Source of the DNA: Terriglobia bacterium
GTDB lineage: Bacteria; Acidobacteriota; Vicinamibacteria; Vicinamibacterales; CAVVIG01
Assembly (NCBI GenBank): GCA_020073005.1
Contig: JAIQFX010000038.1
Span: forward strand, 1-64,000
DNA: 64,000 nt
Reading direction: 5' to 3'
Position numbers and translations under genes: made by a program. The notes under the pieces were generated by a model that saw nothing but the letters and a program-made list of their open reading frames with translations, did not search any database and was not told the origin of the DNA. This document shows positions 7,629-14,976 of the stretch, piece by piece (positions within the stretch are counted from its first letter, which is position 1; each line of letters opens with the position of its first letter).

Positions 7629-7637
7629 AGCCTCGCG
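7618..7637 (-). repeat. REP-like hairpin (GA/GA subtype)
   Basis: Read on the minus strand it is CGCGAGGCTTCAGCCGAGCG: CGC and GCG pair, GA faces GA, GGC and GCC pair, and TTCA is the loop. The plus-strand loop TGAA holds the TGA stop (7626-7628) of the M28-like gene. Confidence 0.75.
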
Positions 7638-7664
7638 CGACGAAGGCCTCAGCGACCGGTCCGT

Positions 7665-7735
7665 TCGAACTCCGCCAGCCTCTTTGGCTACGCCAGTTTT
7701 CTGTTTTCCGTTTTCTCTTCACTGTTTCTCGTACA
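7665..7735. repeat. Low-complexity TTTTC-rich intergenic repeat
   Basis: After a TGGCTACGCCAG block, TTTTCTG, TTTTCCG, TTTTCTC and similar units repeat up to the end of the minus-strand gene. It belongs to the set of degenerate intergenic tandem repeats. Confidence 0.55.
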
Positions 7736-8195
7736 CCGCCGTCGTCGTCGTGGTCTGCTCGCCCTGCGCGTTGTAGTTCTTGTAGGTGTTGTTGATCGTC
7801 TTGCCGTCGGCGGACAGCACGTTGATGATCACTTGCGTGATACGCCCGCCCTTCTTGTTCGTGATCTCGTTGGTCCGATCGTCGATCTTCTTCACGGCGG
7901 TCGTGTCCGTGCTCGGGCTGCCGGTCACCGGCTCGTCCTTGCCGTCCAGCATCGTGTTGTAGGTCCACTTCGTGAGCTGACCGTTCCGGTTCGTCGACTC
8001 GACGGTGACCTTCATCCCGCCGTTGCCGAGCGGCTCGTAGGTCATGATGTTCAACGCCGGCGGCGGCGCGTCCTGCTTCAGCGTCCATTTGCCGATGCGC
8101 GGGTTGGCCGCCTGCGCGAAGGCGAGTCCGGCCCCGAGAACGATGGCGATGAGCGCGGCGGTCGAAACGATCGTACGGGTCAGGCGTGTCTGCAT
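7719..8195 (-). CDS. Secreted hypothetical protein, lipocalin-like
   Basis: This 158-residue protein has a clear Sec signal peptide (about 1-28, ending AGLAFA). The mature domain is beta-rich with NPRIGKWTL near its start and alternating Thr-rich strands (TTTTTAVYEK at the end). The pattern resembles small exported lipocalin-like beta-barrels common in Acidobacteriota, but no specific function is known. GGAG lies before the ATG. It is divergent from the serine hydrolase gene. Confidence 0.7.
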   Translation of the reverse strand: MQTRLTRTIVSTAALIAIVLGAGLAFAQAANPRIGKWTLKQDAPPPALNIMTYEPLGNGGMKVTVESTNRNGQLTKWTYNTMLDGKDEPVTGSPSTDTTAVKKIDDRTNEITNKKGGRITQVIINVLSADGKTINNTYKNYNAQGEQTTTTTAVYEKQ

Positions 8196-8227
8196 GTCTC
8201 AGCTCCAGGCCGGTAAGTCTATCGCGG

Positions 8228-8233
8228 TAGAAT
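8228..8233 (+). promoter_or_regulatory. TAGAAT box, probable leaderless promoter
   Basis: TAGAAT followed by CTGCCCC and then ATG (8241): seven bases separate the box from the start codon and there is no Shine-Dalgarno. The TANAATCTGCC wording recurs at 48092 and, in part, at 56796. Confidence 0.6.
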
Positions 8234-8240
8234 CTGCCCC

Positions 8241-9482
8241 ATGAAGACAAAGTCGAAAATCCTCGCCATCGTCGCGCTGGCGCTCGCGCTGGCCACGGCG
8301 CTCCCGCGCGCGCAGCAGGGCGATCGCGTCGCCCGCATCGATCGCGCGCTGCAGCAGTACGTCGACGAGACCCGCGTGGCCGGCGCGGTCGCGCTGGTCC
8401 TGCAGGACGGCCGGCCGGTCTACGAGAAGGCGGTCGGCTGGGCGGACAAGGAAGCCGGCCGCAAGATGGCGCCGGACACGATCTTCCGCATCGCGTCGCA
8501 GACGAAGGCGTTCACGAGCACGGTGATTCTGTCGCTGATGGAAGAAGGAAAGGTCGGCCTCAACGATCCCGCCGGCCGGTTCATTCCAGGTTTCGCCAAG
8601 ACGACGGTCGCCGTGCGAAGCGGATCAGAGGTATCGATCGTTCCGGCCAGGCGCGCGATCACGATTCGCGATCTGCTGACGCACACGGCCGGCATCTCGT
8701 ACGGCACCGACGCGTCCGTCGCGGCGATGTACGAGAAGCAGGGCCTCGGACCCGCGGCCGGCTACGGCTGGTACACCGCCGACAAGAACGAGCCGATCTG
8801 CGCGTCGATGGAGCGCCTCGCGGCGCTGCCGTTCGTCGCGCAGCCCGGCGAGGCGTGGGTCTACGGCTACAACACCGACGTCCTCGGCTGCATCGCCGAG
8901 CGCGCGTCGGGCCAGCCGCTCGACGAGCTCGTCCGGAAGCGCGTGACGGAGCCGCTCGGACTGAAAGACACGCAGTTCTATCTGCCGCAAAGCCAGCGCG
9001 CCCGGCTGTCGGCGGTCTACTCGAGCGGCGCCGACGGCAGGATCACGCGCGCGCCGGATGGACCGAAAGGGCAGGGCCACTACGTCGACGGTCCGCGCAG
9101 GAGCTTCGCGGGCGGCGCGGGATTGCTGTCCACCGCGCGCGACTACGCGCGCTTCCTCGAGATGATTCGCAACAGCGGCACGCTCGACGGCGCGCGCATT
9201 CTGTCGCCGCGCACGGTCGAGCTTATGACGACCAATCAGGTCGGCACGCTGCATTCGTCGACGGGCCTCGGCTTCGGCCTCGGATTCGAAACGACCGATC
9301 GCTACGGCGCGAACGGCATGGACGGCGTGGGCGCGTTCGGCTGGGGCGGCGCGTACGGCAGCGTCTATCGCGTCGATCCGAAGTCGAAGCTCGTGCTCGT
9401 GCTGATGATTCAACTCCTGCCGAACGGCAGCGACATCCGCGATCGCTTCCCGACGCTCGTGTATCAGGCGCTGGGGAGCTGA
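8241..9482 (+). CDS. Exported serine hydrolase of the beta-lactamase (class C-like) family
   Basis: The 413-residue protein has a Sec signal peptide (about 1-24) and the serine beta-lactamase/penicillin-binding fold. The S-x-x-K nucleophile motif is SQTK near residue 90. The second motif is Y-x-N in YGYNTD (about 211-216). A late GWGGAYGS replaces the usual HxG box. Such proteins act as D-aminopeptidases, esterases or peptidoglycan hydrolases in the periplasm; the sequence does not tell which. The next gene, tryptophanase, starts six bases downstream, so the two are likely cotranscribed. Confidence 0.9.
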   Translation: MKTKSKILAIVALALALATALPRAQQGDRVARIDRALQQYVDETRVAGAVALVLQDGRPVYEKAVGWADKEAGRKMAPDTIFRIASQTKAFTSTVILSLMEEGKVGLNDPAGRFIPGFAKTTVAVRSGSEVSIVPARRAITIRDLLTHTAGISYGTDASVAAMYEKQGLGPAAGYGWYTADKNEPICASMERLAALPFVAQPGEAWVYGYNTDVLGCIAERASGQPLDELVRKRVTEPLGLKDTQFYLPQSQRARLSAVYSSGADGRITRAPDGPKGQGHYVDGPRRSFAGGAGLLSTARDYARFLEMIRNSGTLDGARILSPRTVELMTTNQVGTLHSSTGLGFGLGFETTDRYGANGMDGVGAFGWGGAYGSVYRVDPKSKLVLVLMIQLLPNGSDIRDRFPTLVYQALGS

Positions 9483-9487
9483 CGCGC

Positions 9488-10861
9488 ATGAACTTCCGCA
9501 CGATCATCGAGCCGTTCCGGATCAAGTCCGTCGAAGCGCTCAAGTTCACGACGCGCGAGGAGCGGGCGTCCGCCCTGGTCGCCGCGCGAAACAACGTGTT
9601 CCAGCTGCGCGCCGAGGACGTTCTCGTCGATCTTCTCACCGACTCGGGCACCGGGGCCATGTCGTCGGCGCAGTGGGGCGCCCTGATGCAGGGCGACGAG
9701 TCCTACGCCGGCAGCCGGTCCTTCTACCGCTTCGACCGCGTCGTCCGCGACCTCACCGGGTTCAAGCACATCATCCCCACGCACCAGGGCCGGGCCGCGG
9801 AGCGCATCCTGTTTCACACCGTCCTGCACCCAGGACAGATCGTTCCCAACAACAATCACTTCGATACGACGCGCGCGAACATCGAAGTGGAGGACGCGGA
9901 GGCCCGCGATCTCGTGATCGCGGCGGGGCGCCAGCCGTCGACGATTCATCCCTTCAAGGGCAACATCGACACCGACGCGCTCGAAGCGCTCCTGGATCGC
10001 GACGGCGACCGCGTGCCGCTGGTGATGGTCACCGTCACGAACAACTCGGGCGGCGGGCAGCCCGTCTCGCTCCAGAATCTGCGGGGCGTGCGCGCGCTCT
10101 GCGATCGCTACAAGAAGCCCTTCTTCCTGGATGCCTGCCGGTTCGCGGAGAACGCGTACTTCATCAAGATCCGTGAAGAAGGACAGCGCGACCGGGCGCC
10201 TCGCGAGATCGCGCGCGAGATGTTCAGCCTCGCGGACGGCTGCACGATGTCGGCGAAGAAGGACGGCCTGGCCAACATCGGCGGGTTCCTCGCGATGAAC
10301 TCGGATGCGTGGGCGGAGCAATGCCGCAATCTGTTGATTCTGACCGAAGGCTTTCCGACCTACGGCGGGCTGGCGGGCTACGACCTTGAAGCCATCGCGC
10401 AGGGACTCGAGGAAGTCACCGACGAGGCGTACCTTCGCTACCGCATCCGCTCGACGGAATATCTGGCCGAGAAGGTCGTGGCGGCTGGTGTGCCCATCAT
10501 CCGTCCGGCCGGCGGCCACGCCGTCTACGTCGACGCCCGCGCGCTCCTTCCGCACATCCCGCCGCTGCAGTACCCGGGGATCGCGCTGGTGAACGCGCTG
10601 TACGTCGAAGCAGGCGTGCGTGGCGTCGAGATCGGGACCGTGATGTTCGGCCAGCACCACGACGGCACCGAGACCGCCGGCGCGATGGACCTCGTGCGGC
10701 TGGCCATCCCGCGACGCGTCTACACGCAGTCGCACATCGACTACGTGGCCGAAGCCGTGATTGCCGTCGCGCGGATGGGGTCGTCGTTGCGCGGGTATCG
10801 AATCACGTCGGCGCCGAAGACCCTGCGGCACTTCACCGCCGAGTTCGAACCGCTCGCCTGA
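9488..10861 (+). CDS. tnaA: Tryptophanase (tryptophan indole-lyase)
   Basis: The 457-residue PLP enzyme belongs to the beta-eliminating lyase family (tryptophanase / tyrosine phenol-lyase). PTHQGR (98-102), FKGN and SAKKD (255-259, PLP lysine 257 or 258) are present. Three positions that separate the two activities favour tryptophanase. Asp126 in HFDTT is Thr in tyrosine phenol-lyase. Ile382 in VEIG is found where the phenol-lyase has its phenol-binding Arg. His448 in LRHFT is Phe in the phenol-lyase. The reaction would be L-Trp to indole, pyruvate and ammonia in the cytoplasm. No TnaC-like leader or TnaB permease is adjacent. Confidence 0.85.
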   Translation: MNFRTIIEPFRIKSVEALKFTTREERASALVAARNNVFQLRAEDVLVDLLTDSGTGAMSSAQWGALMQGDESYAGSRSFYRFDRVVRDLTGFKHIIPTHQGRAAERILFHTVLHPGQIVPNNNHFDTTRANIEVEDAEARDLVIAAGRQPSTIHPFKGNIDTDALEALLDRDGDRVPLVMVTVTNNSGGGQPVSLQNLRGVRALCDRYKKPFFLDACRFAENAYFIKIREEGQRDRAPREIAREMFSLADGCTMSAKKDGLANIGGFLAMNSDAWAEQCRNLLILTEGFPTYGGLAGYDLEAIAQGLEEVTDEAYLRYRIRSTEYLAEKVVAAGVPIIRPAGGHAVYVDARALLPHIPPLQYPGIALVNALYVEAGVRGVEIGTVMFGQHHDGTETAGAMDLVRLAIPRRVYTQSHIDYVAEAVIAVARMGSSLRGYRITSAPKTLRHFTAEFEPLA

Positions 10862-10862
10862 G

Positions 10863-10883
10863 CGCGACCCTTTCAGGGCCGCG
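10863..10883 (+). repeat. REP-like hairpin between convergent genes
   Basis: CGCGACCC, loop TTTCA and GGGCCGCG form an 8-base stem with one mismatch. The minus-strand TGA stop of the AHSA1-type gene (10875-10873) is inside the loop. Confidence 0.75.
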
Positions 10884-11328
10884 TCTTTTCCGACAGTTCC
10901 TTGAATCTCGCCAGCACCTGATCCCAGCCGACCATCACGGCCGTATAGATCTCCTCGCCCTTGGCGAGATTCCTGAAATCACCGTGCGCGATGGAGAGCG
11001 TCGTGCGTCCGCCATGCTCCGCGAGGGCGTAGGTCTGCGTGATGTCGTCCTCGGCCCGGCCGGACTGCGGCTGCATCTCACGCTGCGTGGAACGGACGGT
11101 GAACCGCAGCAGCTTCCCCGGCTCCGATGCGAGCACGCGGCCGCTGACGTAGACCACGCCGTCCGGATTTCTCCAGAGGACGTCGCTGCCCACCTTCCAA
11201 TCCGACTCGATGGGCCCCTTGGCCCCGAACAGCCCCGACCATTCGCTCGTGCGCGTCGTGAGAACCGACCAGAGTTTCGATGCGGGCGCGGCGATGTCGA
11301 TCGACTTCTCGGCAATCAGCTTTGTCAT
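10873..11328 (-). CDS. SRPBCC/AHSA1-type ligand-binding protein
   Basis: From ATG 11328 the protein has 151 residues and the START-like SRPBCC fold. KSIDIAAPASKLWSVL forms the first strand and helix, IESDWKVGSDV is the turn before the central sheet, and the C-terminal helix is GWDQVLARFKELSE. Members bind hydrophobic ligands or act as Hsp90-co-chaperone-like proteins; in bacteria they often sit beside ArsR regulators. Its ATG overlaps the TGA of a truncated homologue upstream, suggesting a former two-gene operon. No ArsR gene remains. Confidence 0.85.
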   Translation of the reverse strand: MTKLIAEKSIDIAAPASKLWSVLTTRTSEWSGLFGAKGPIESDWKVGSDVLWRNPDGVVYVSGRVLASEPGKLLRFTVRSTQREMQPQSGRAEDDITQTYALAEHGGRTTLSIAHGDFRNLAKGEEIYTAVMVGWDQVLARFKELSEKTRP

Positions 11329-11564
11329 TTCGGTGGCTCCGTCATGCGCTTCTCCGTGCCGGGCAGCGGCAGACCGCTTTCGAGCAGTGTTTTCAGACTC
11401 GACAGAATCGACGGCCAGCCCGACGACACGCCGTGCAGCATCGGCGAATCCGGCTCGAGCTCGTCGTGCGTCACCGTCAATCGGACGACGTTCATCCAGG
11501 GCTCGACCGTGAATGTGACGCGCGAAGTCTTCGCGGCGTTGCCCTTGTCGGCGGGGAAGGCCCA
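11325..11564 (-). pseudogene. 5'-truncated AHSA1/SRPBCC gene
   Basis: A frame ending at TGA (11327-11325) encodes about 79 residues that match the C-terminal half of AHSA1 proteins: WAFPADKG, then SRVTFTVEPWMN and VVRLTVTHDELEPDS, then GWPSILSSLKTLLE. Homology begins abruptly at the Trp codon 11564-11562 and there is no start codon with an SD. The missing front half lies where the sulfatase gene now ends (11596), so the rearrangement that brought in the sulfatase probably removed it. Confidence 0.75.
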
Positions 11565-11586
11565 CGGAAGATGCCCGGGAATCCCG

Positions 11587-11605
11587 GCAGCCCTTTTAGG
11601 GCTGC
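11587..11605. repeat. Hairpin containing the sulfatase stop codon
   Basis: GCAGCCC and GGGCTGC pair around loop TTTTA. The minus-strand TAA of the sulfatase (11598-11596) lies in the loop. It resembles the REP hairpins but lacks the GTAG head. Confidence 0.6.
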
Positions 11606-13062
11606 TGTCCGCCGGGCTTCTTTGCGGGCGCCGGATTGTCGGCCTTGGTGCTGGCGGGCTTCGCGCCGATGTGGTCCGCCCACCTGTCGCCCGTGTTGCT
11701 GCCCGTCGAGCTCTCGTCGACTTCGGGAAGCATCGTCGCGTTCCACTCCAGCCATTGGTCGGCGAGTCTGTCGTGGACGTCCTTGCGCCGCTCCTTCAGA
11801 TTCGCGCGCTCCATCGGATCGTCGACGACGTTGAAGAGGAACGTGTTGTCGAGAATCTTCAGGTACTTGAAGTCGCCGTCGCGCATCGCGCGCTGCGCAT
11901 TCGCCTTGTAGCGCCAGAAGATCCTGCGCGGCACGGGCGCGGCGTTCTGCGTCAACTGCGGCAGCAGGTTGATGCCGTCCGGCGCGAACGCGGGATCGGG
12001 CGCGCCGCCGGAGGCTGCGAGCAGCGTCGGCATCCAATCCATCGTCATGCTCACCTGATCGACCGTCCGGCCCTTCGGAATCCGCGCGGGCCACGAGATG
12101 ATGGACGGAATCCGCAGTCCGCCTTCGAGCAGTTCGGTCTTCCGGCCGGTGAACGGCCAGGTGTCGGCGAATCGCTCGCCGCCGTTGTCGCTCGTGAAGA
12201 TGACGATGGTGTTCGACGTCAAGCCGTGTGCGTTCAGCGCCTGGAGGACGCGGCCGATCTGCGCGTCCATCGCCTCGATCATGCGTTGATAGGTCTTCTG
12301 CGACCCGCCGTCGTAGTCGCGCAGGCCCGTCCCTCGAACGCGCGCGGACTCGGCTTCATCGCCGGGCGCTTCCCACGGCCAATGCGGCGCATTGAAATGC
12401 AGGCTGAGCAGGAACGGCTGCCGCGATCGCGCGTAGCCGTCGACGACATCGACGGCGCGGCTGCCGAGCAGCTCGGTGAGATACCCCGTTTCATGAATCG
12501 CGACGTCGCCGTCCCAGAAATCATCCTTCTGCGACGTGTCCGTGTGCGCGTAGTAGTCGAGCGCGCCCATGCGGAACCCGTAGAAGTGGTCGTAGCCGCT
12601 CTGAAGCGGACCGAACTTCGGCAGCGCGCCCAGATGCCACTTGCCGAGCAGCGTCGTGCCATAGCCGATCTTCTTCAGCAGCGAGGGCAGCGTCGGGTGC
12701 TCTGGCGGCAATCCCACATCCGTCTTGTCGGTTGGAATCGGCTCCTCGAGTCCGACGCGCACGCGGTACTGATACCGGCCGGTGATGAGCGCCGTGCGCG
12801 TCGCGGAACAGACGGCGGAGTTGGCGTACGCCTGCAGGAACCGGACGCCGTCGGCGGCAATCCGATCGATGTTCGGCGTCTTGAGGTCCGGCCGCCCGTA
12901 GCACGCGACGTCGGCGTAGCCGAGATCGTCGGCCATGATGAAGACGATGTTCGGCCGCGACGCCGGCTGGCCGAAGACGTCATCGATGCCGGACGCCAGC
13001 GCGAGTGTGCCGAGCGCGGCGCCGCGAAGGAGTGTGCGACGGCTTATGTCGTTCGATGCCAT
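11596..13062 (-). CDS. Tat-exported type I sulfatase (arylsulfatase-like)
   Basis: The ATG at 13062 gives 488 residues beginning with a Tat-like signal (SRRTLLRG then a hydrophobic stretch). Sulfatase marks are in order: metal-binding IMADDLGY; the formylglycine motif CSATR (a C-x-A-x-R variant) followed by TALITGRY; LGKWHLG with the catalytic Lys/His; and SDNGGE with metal ligands. It would cleave sulfate esters in the periplasm after conversion of the motif Cys to formylglycine, which needs a maturase not found here. A 9-base-longer GTG start region is possible upstream. The substrate is unknown. Confidence 0.92.
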   Translation of the reverse strand: MASNDISRRTLLRGAALGTLALASGIDDVFGQPASRPNIVFIMADDLGYADVACYGRPDLKTPNIDRIAADGVRFLQAYANSAVCSATRTALITGRYQYRVRVGLEEPIPTDKTDVGLPPEHPTLPSLLKKIGYGTTLLGKWHLGALPKFGPLQSGYDHFYGFRMGALDYYAHTDTSQKDDFWDGDVAIHETGYLTELLGSRAVDVVDGYARSRQPFLLSLHFNAPHWPWEAPGDEAESARVRGTGLRDYDGGSQKTYQRMIEAMDAQIGRVLQALNAHGLTSNTIVIFTSDNGGERFADTWPFTGRKTELLEGGLRIPSIISWPARIPKGRTVDQVSMTMDWMPTLLAASGGAPDPAFAPDGINLLPQLTQNAAPVPRRIFWRYKANAQRAMRDGDFKYLKILDNTFLFNVVDDPMERANLKERRKDVHDRLADQWLEWNATMLPEVDESSTGSNTGDRWADHIGAKPASTKADNPAPAKKPGGQQP

Positions 13063-13098
13063 GGCGGTATCATGCACCACATCGAGGAGAAGTCAGCC

Positions 13099-14337
13099 GT
13101 GAAGACGCTGCGACGTGTGTCGGTGGCGGTGGCGCTCGGCGCCGTGCTGCAGGCGCAGGCGATGTTCGAAATCCCTGCGCTCACAGGCCGGGAGGCGATC
13201 GGCACGACCTCGTGGCGCGTGACGGATGCCGCGCGGCCCGAGACGTTCGCCGGGCCAGGTGTCCAGCGGCAGGTCGAGGTGCTCGCCTGGTACCCGTCGG
13301 CGGCGCGCGCCGGCGGGGCGGCCGCGCCGTACCTGCGCGAGGGCCTGTCGGAAGTGCAGGATTTCGCCGGCCTCGTGAGCGCGCCGAGGACGGTATGGGA
13401 TCGTCTGGCGGACGTGCGGACGCACGCGACGCTGGACGCCGATCCGCTTGGCGGTGCAACGAAATTTCCGGTGCTCGTGTTCTCGCACGGCTACGGCAGC
13501 CTGCCGAGCGCGCACGCCGCGCTCCTCGAAGATCTCGCCAGCCACGGCTACGCCGTCCTGAGCATCGTCCATCCGTACGAGTCGCTCGCGGCGACGCTGC
13601 AGGACGGCCGCGTCGTGTCGCTGCTCGACGAGAAGGGCGCGCCGCGGCAGGGCTACTTCGAAGTCGTCAAGGAATGGGAGAAGGAAGACGAGACGATGGC
13701 CGCGGTCACCAGCGCCGCCGGCGAACCTGGAGACGACGTCCAGCGTCGGCTGCTTCGCGAGTACATCACTGCGATTCCGAAGACGACCTTGGCGCTGCAC
13801 CGCTGGTCCGACGACACGAAGCTCGCGCTGGACACGCTGTCGTCGCTGCCGCCGGCGAGCGCGGCGGGCAAACTTGCCGCGCGCCTGGATCTGACGCGCC
13901 TTGGCGTCTTCGGCCACTCGATGGGCGGCGTGACCGCGGGGCAGTTCTGCGTCGAGGATCGCCGGTGCCGCGCGGGCCTGAACCTGGACGGCATCCCGCA
14001 GTCCGGCACGATGATCGACACGCCGCTCAACCGTCCGTTTCTGATGGTCTACTCGGCGCGGCCCGGGCGCCTCGGCGCGAACGACGCGATTTACAGGCGC
14101 GCCGCGAAGCCGTACATCCGCGTTGACGTTGCGAACACGCTGCATCTCTCGTTCATCGACATGATTTTCTGGAGCGGTCCGCTGCGCGATCGCGGCGCGT
14201 TCGGGACAATCGCTCCGGATCGCGCGGCCGCGATCACGCGCGCGATCGTGCGCGAGTACTTCGATCAGACACTGCTCGGAAAGAAGTCGCCGTTGCTGGA
14301 AGGGAAGTCGGGATTTGCCGAGGTGACGGTCAAGTAA
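13099..14337 (+). CDS. Exported alpha/beta hydrolase (PAF-acetylhydrolase/dienelactone-like)
   Basis: The GTG at 13099 is preferred because GAGGAG lies nine bases upstream and the product then starts with a normal signal peptide (VKTLRRVSVAVALGA). An ATG at 13072 would add nine polar residues. The 412-residue protein has VFSHGYGS as the oxyanion strand, HGYAVLSIVHPYES, and the nucleophile elbow GHSMGG (about residue 273). The layout matches plasma PAF-acetylhydrolase/dienelactone-hydrolase-like esterases. The substrate is unknown. It is divergent from the sulfatase and their 5' ends nearly touch. Confidence 0.85.
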   Translation: MKTLRRVSVAVALGAVLQAQAMFEIPALTGREAIGTTSWRVTDAARPETFAGPGVQRQVEVLAWYPSAARAGGAAAPYLREGLSEVQDFAGLVSAPRTVWDRLADVRTHATLDADPLGGATKFPVLVFSHGYGSLPSAHAALLEDLASHGYAVLSIVHPYESLAATLQDGRVVSLLDEKGAPRQGYFEVVKEWEKEDETMAAVTSAAGEPGDDVQRRLLREYITAIPKTTLALHRWSDDTKLALDTLSSLPPASAAGKLAARLDLTRLGVFGHSMGGVTAGQFCVEDRRCRAGLNLDGIPQSGTMIDTPLNRPFLMVYSARPGRLGANDAIYRRAAKPYIRVDVANTLHLSFIDMIFWSGPLRDRGAFGTIAPDRAAAITRAIVREYFDQTLLGKKSPLLEGKSGFAEVTVK

Positions 14338-14349
14338 GAAGAGTTGTCG

Positions 14350-14370
14350 CGCGAGCCCTTCAGGCGAGCG
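14350..14370 (+). repeat. REP-like hairpin (GA/GA subtype)
   Basis: CGC-GA-GCC, loop CTTCA, GGC-GA-GCG. The loop holds the minus-strand TGA stop (14362-14360) of the TMEM175-like gene. It lies just after the end of the convergent hydrolase gene. Confidence 0.75.
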
Positions 14371-14932
14371 TCTTTTCGATCCGCCGATCCGGCACGAGCC
14401 AGATCAGCGCGACCGTGACGTAGAGCCCGTCGGCGACGACCGTACTGACGAACGACACGCCGATGGCGATCGCGTACAGTACGAGCGAAATCCATCCCTT
14501 CACGTCGCGCCCGATCGCCCTGGCCAGCTTCGAGTGCGGGCCCTCGACCGCGATGATGCAGTTCACGAGCACCGTGTAGGCCGCCGCGCAGAGGATCAGC
14601 ACGACGCCGTAGACCGCGGTCGGCAGGGACGCCTGATAGTGCCTGCCCATCCACGCCGTCACCACCGGGACGATCGACAGCCAGAACAGCAGGTGCAGGT
14701 TCGCCCACAGCACCGCGCCGCTGATCTTCGTCGTCGCGTGCAGCATGTGGTGATGGTTGTTCCAGTAGATGCCGAGGAAGATGAAGCTCAGCGTGTACAT
14801 CAGAAACGCGGGCGCCGCCGCGCGAAGTGCGGCCGCGTCCGCGCCGTCCGGGATCTTCAACTCGAGGACCATGATCGTGATGACGATGGCGATCACGCCG
14901 TCGCTGAACGCTTCGAGTCGGCCTTTGCTCAT
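14360..14932 (-). CDS. TMEM175-family potassium channel-like protein
   Basis: The 190-residue protein starts with the TMEM175 pore-helix signature FSDGVIAI (residues 9-16), followed by LELKIP. It has about six transmembrane helices, and NNHHH near residues 77-81 opens the second half of the repeat. Prokaryotic TMEM175 proteins form tetrameric K+-selective channels using hydrophobic gates rather than a TVGYG filter. The start codon abuts a REP hairpin, and the stop is inside another, so the gene is bracketed by REP elements. Confidence 0.85.
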   Translation of the reverse strand: MSKGRLEAFSDGVIAIVITIMVLELKIPDGADAAALRAAAPAFLMYTLSFIFLGIYWNNHHHMLHATTKISGAVLWANLHLLFWLSIVPVVTAWMGRHYQASLPTAVYGVVLILCAAAYTVLVNCIIAVEGPHSKLARAIGRDVKGWISLVLYAIAIGVSFVSTVVADGLYVTVALIWLVPDRRIEKTLA

Positions 14933-14976
14933 CGCTCGGCTGAAAGCCTCGCGCTACGACTGCACGTCGCGCTACT
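14933..14976 (-). repeat. REP hairpin plus a second GTAGCGCGA head
   Basis: On the minus strand GTAGCGCGA starts at 14976 and again at 14957. The second head continues into a full hairpin, CGC-GA-GGC, loop TTTCA, GCC-GA-GCG, to 14933. The TAG of the first head is the stop codon of the large VPS10-like gene (14974-14972). Confidence 0.75.

Noticed and set aside
10984-13098. A long in-frame extension upstream of the alpha/beta hydrolase start
   Set aside because: The extension is antisense to the AHSA1 and sulfatase genes; the SD and signal peptide place the real start at 13099.
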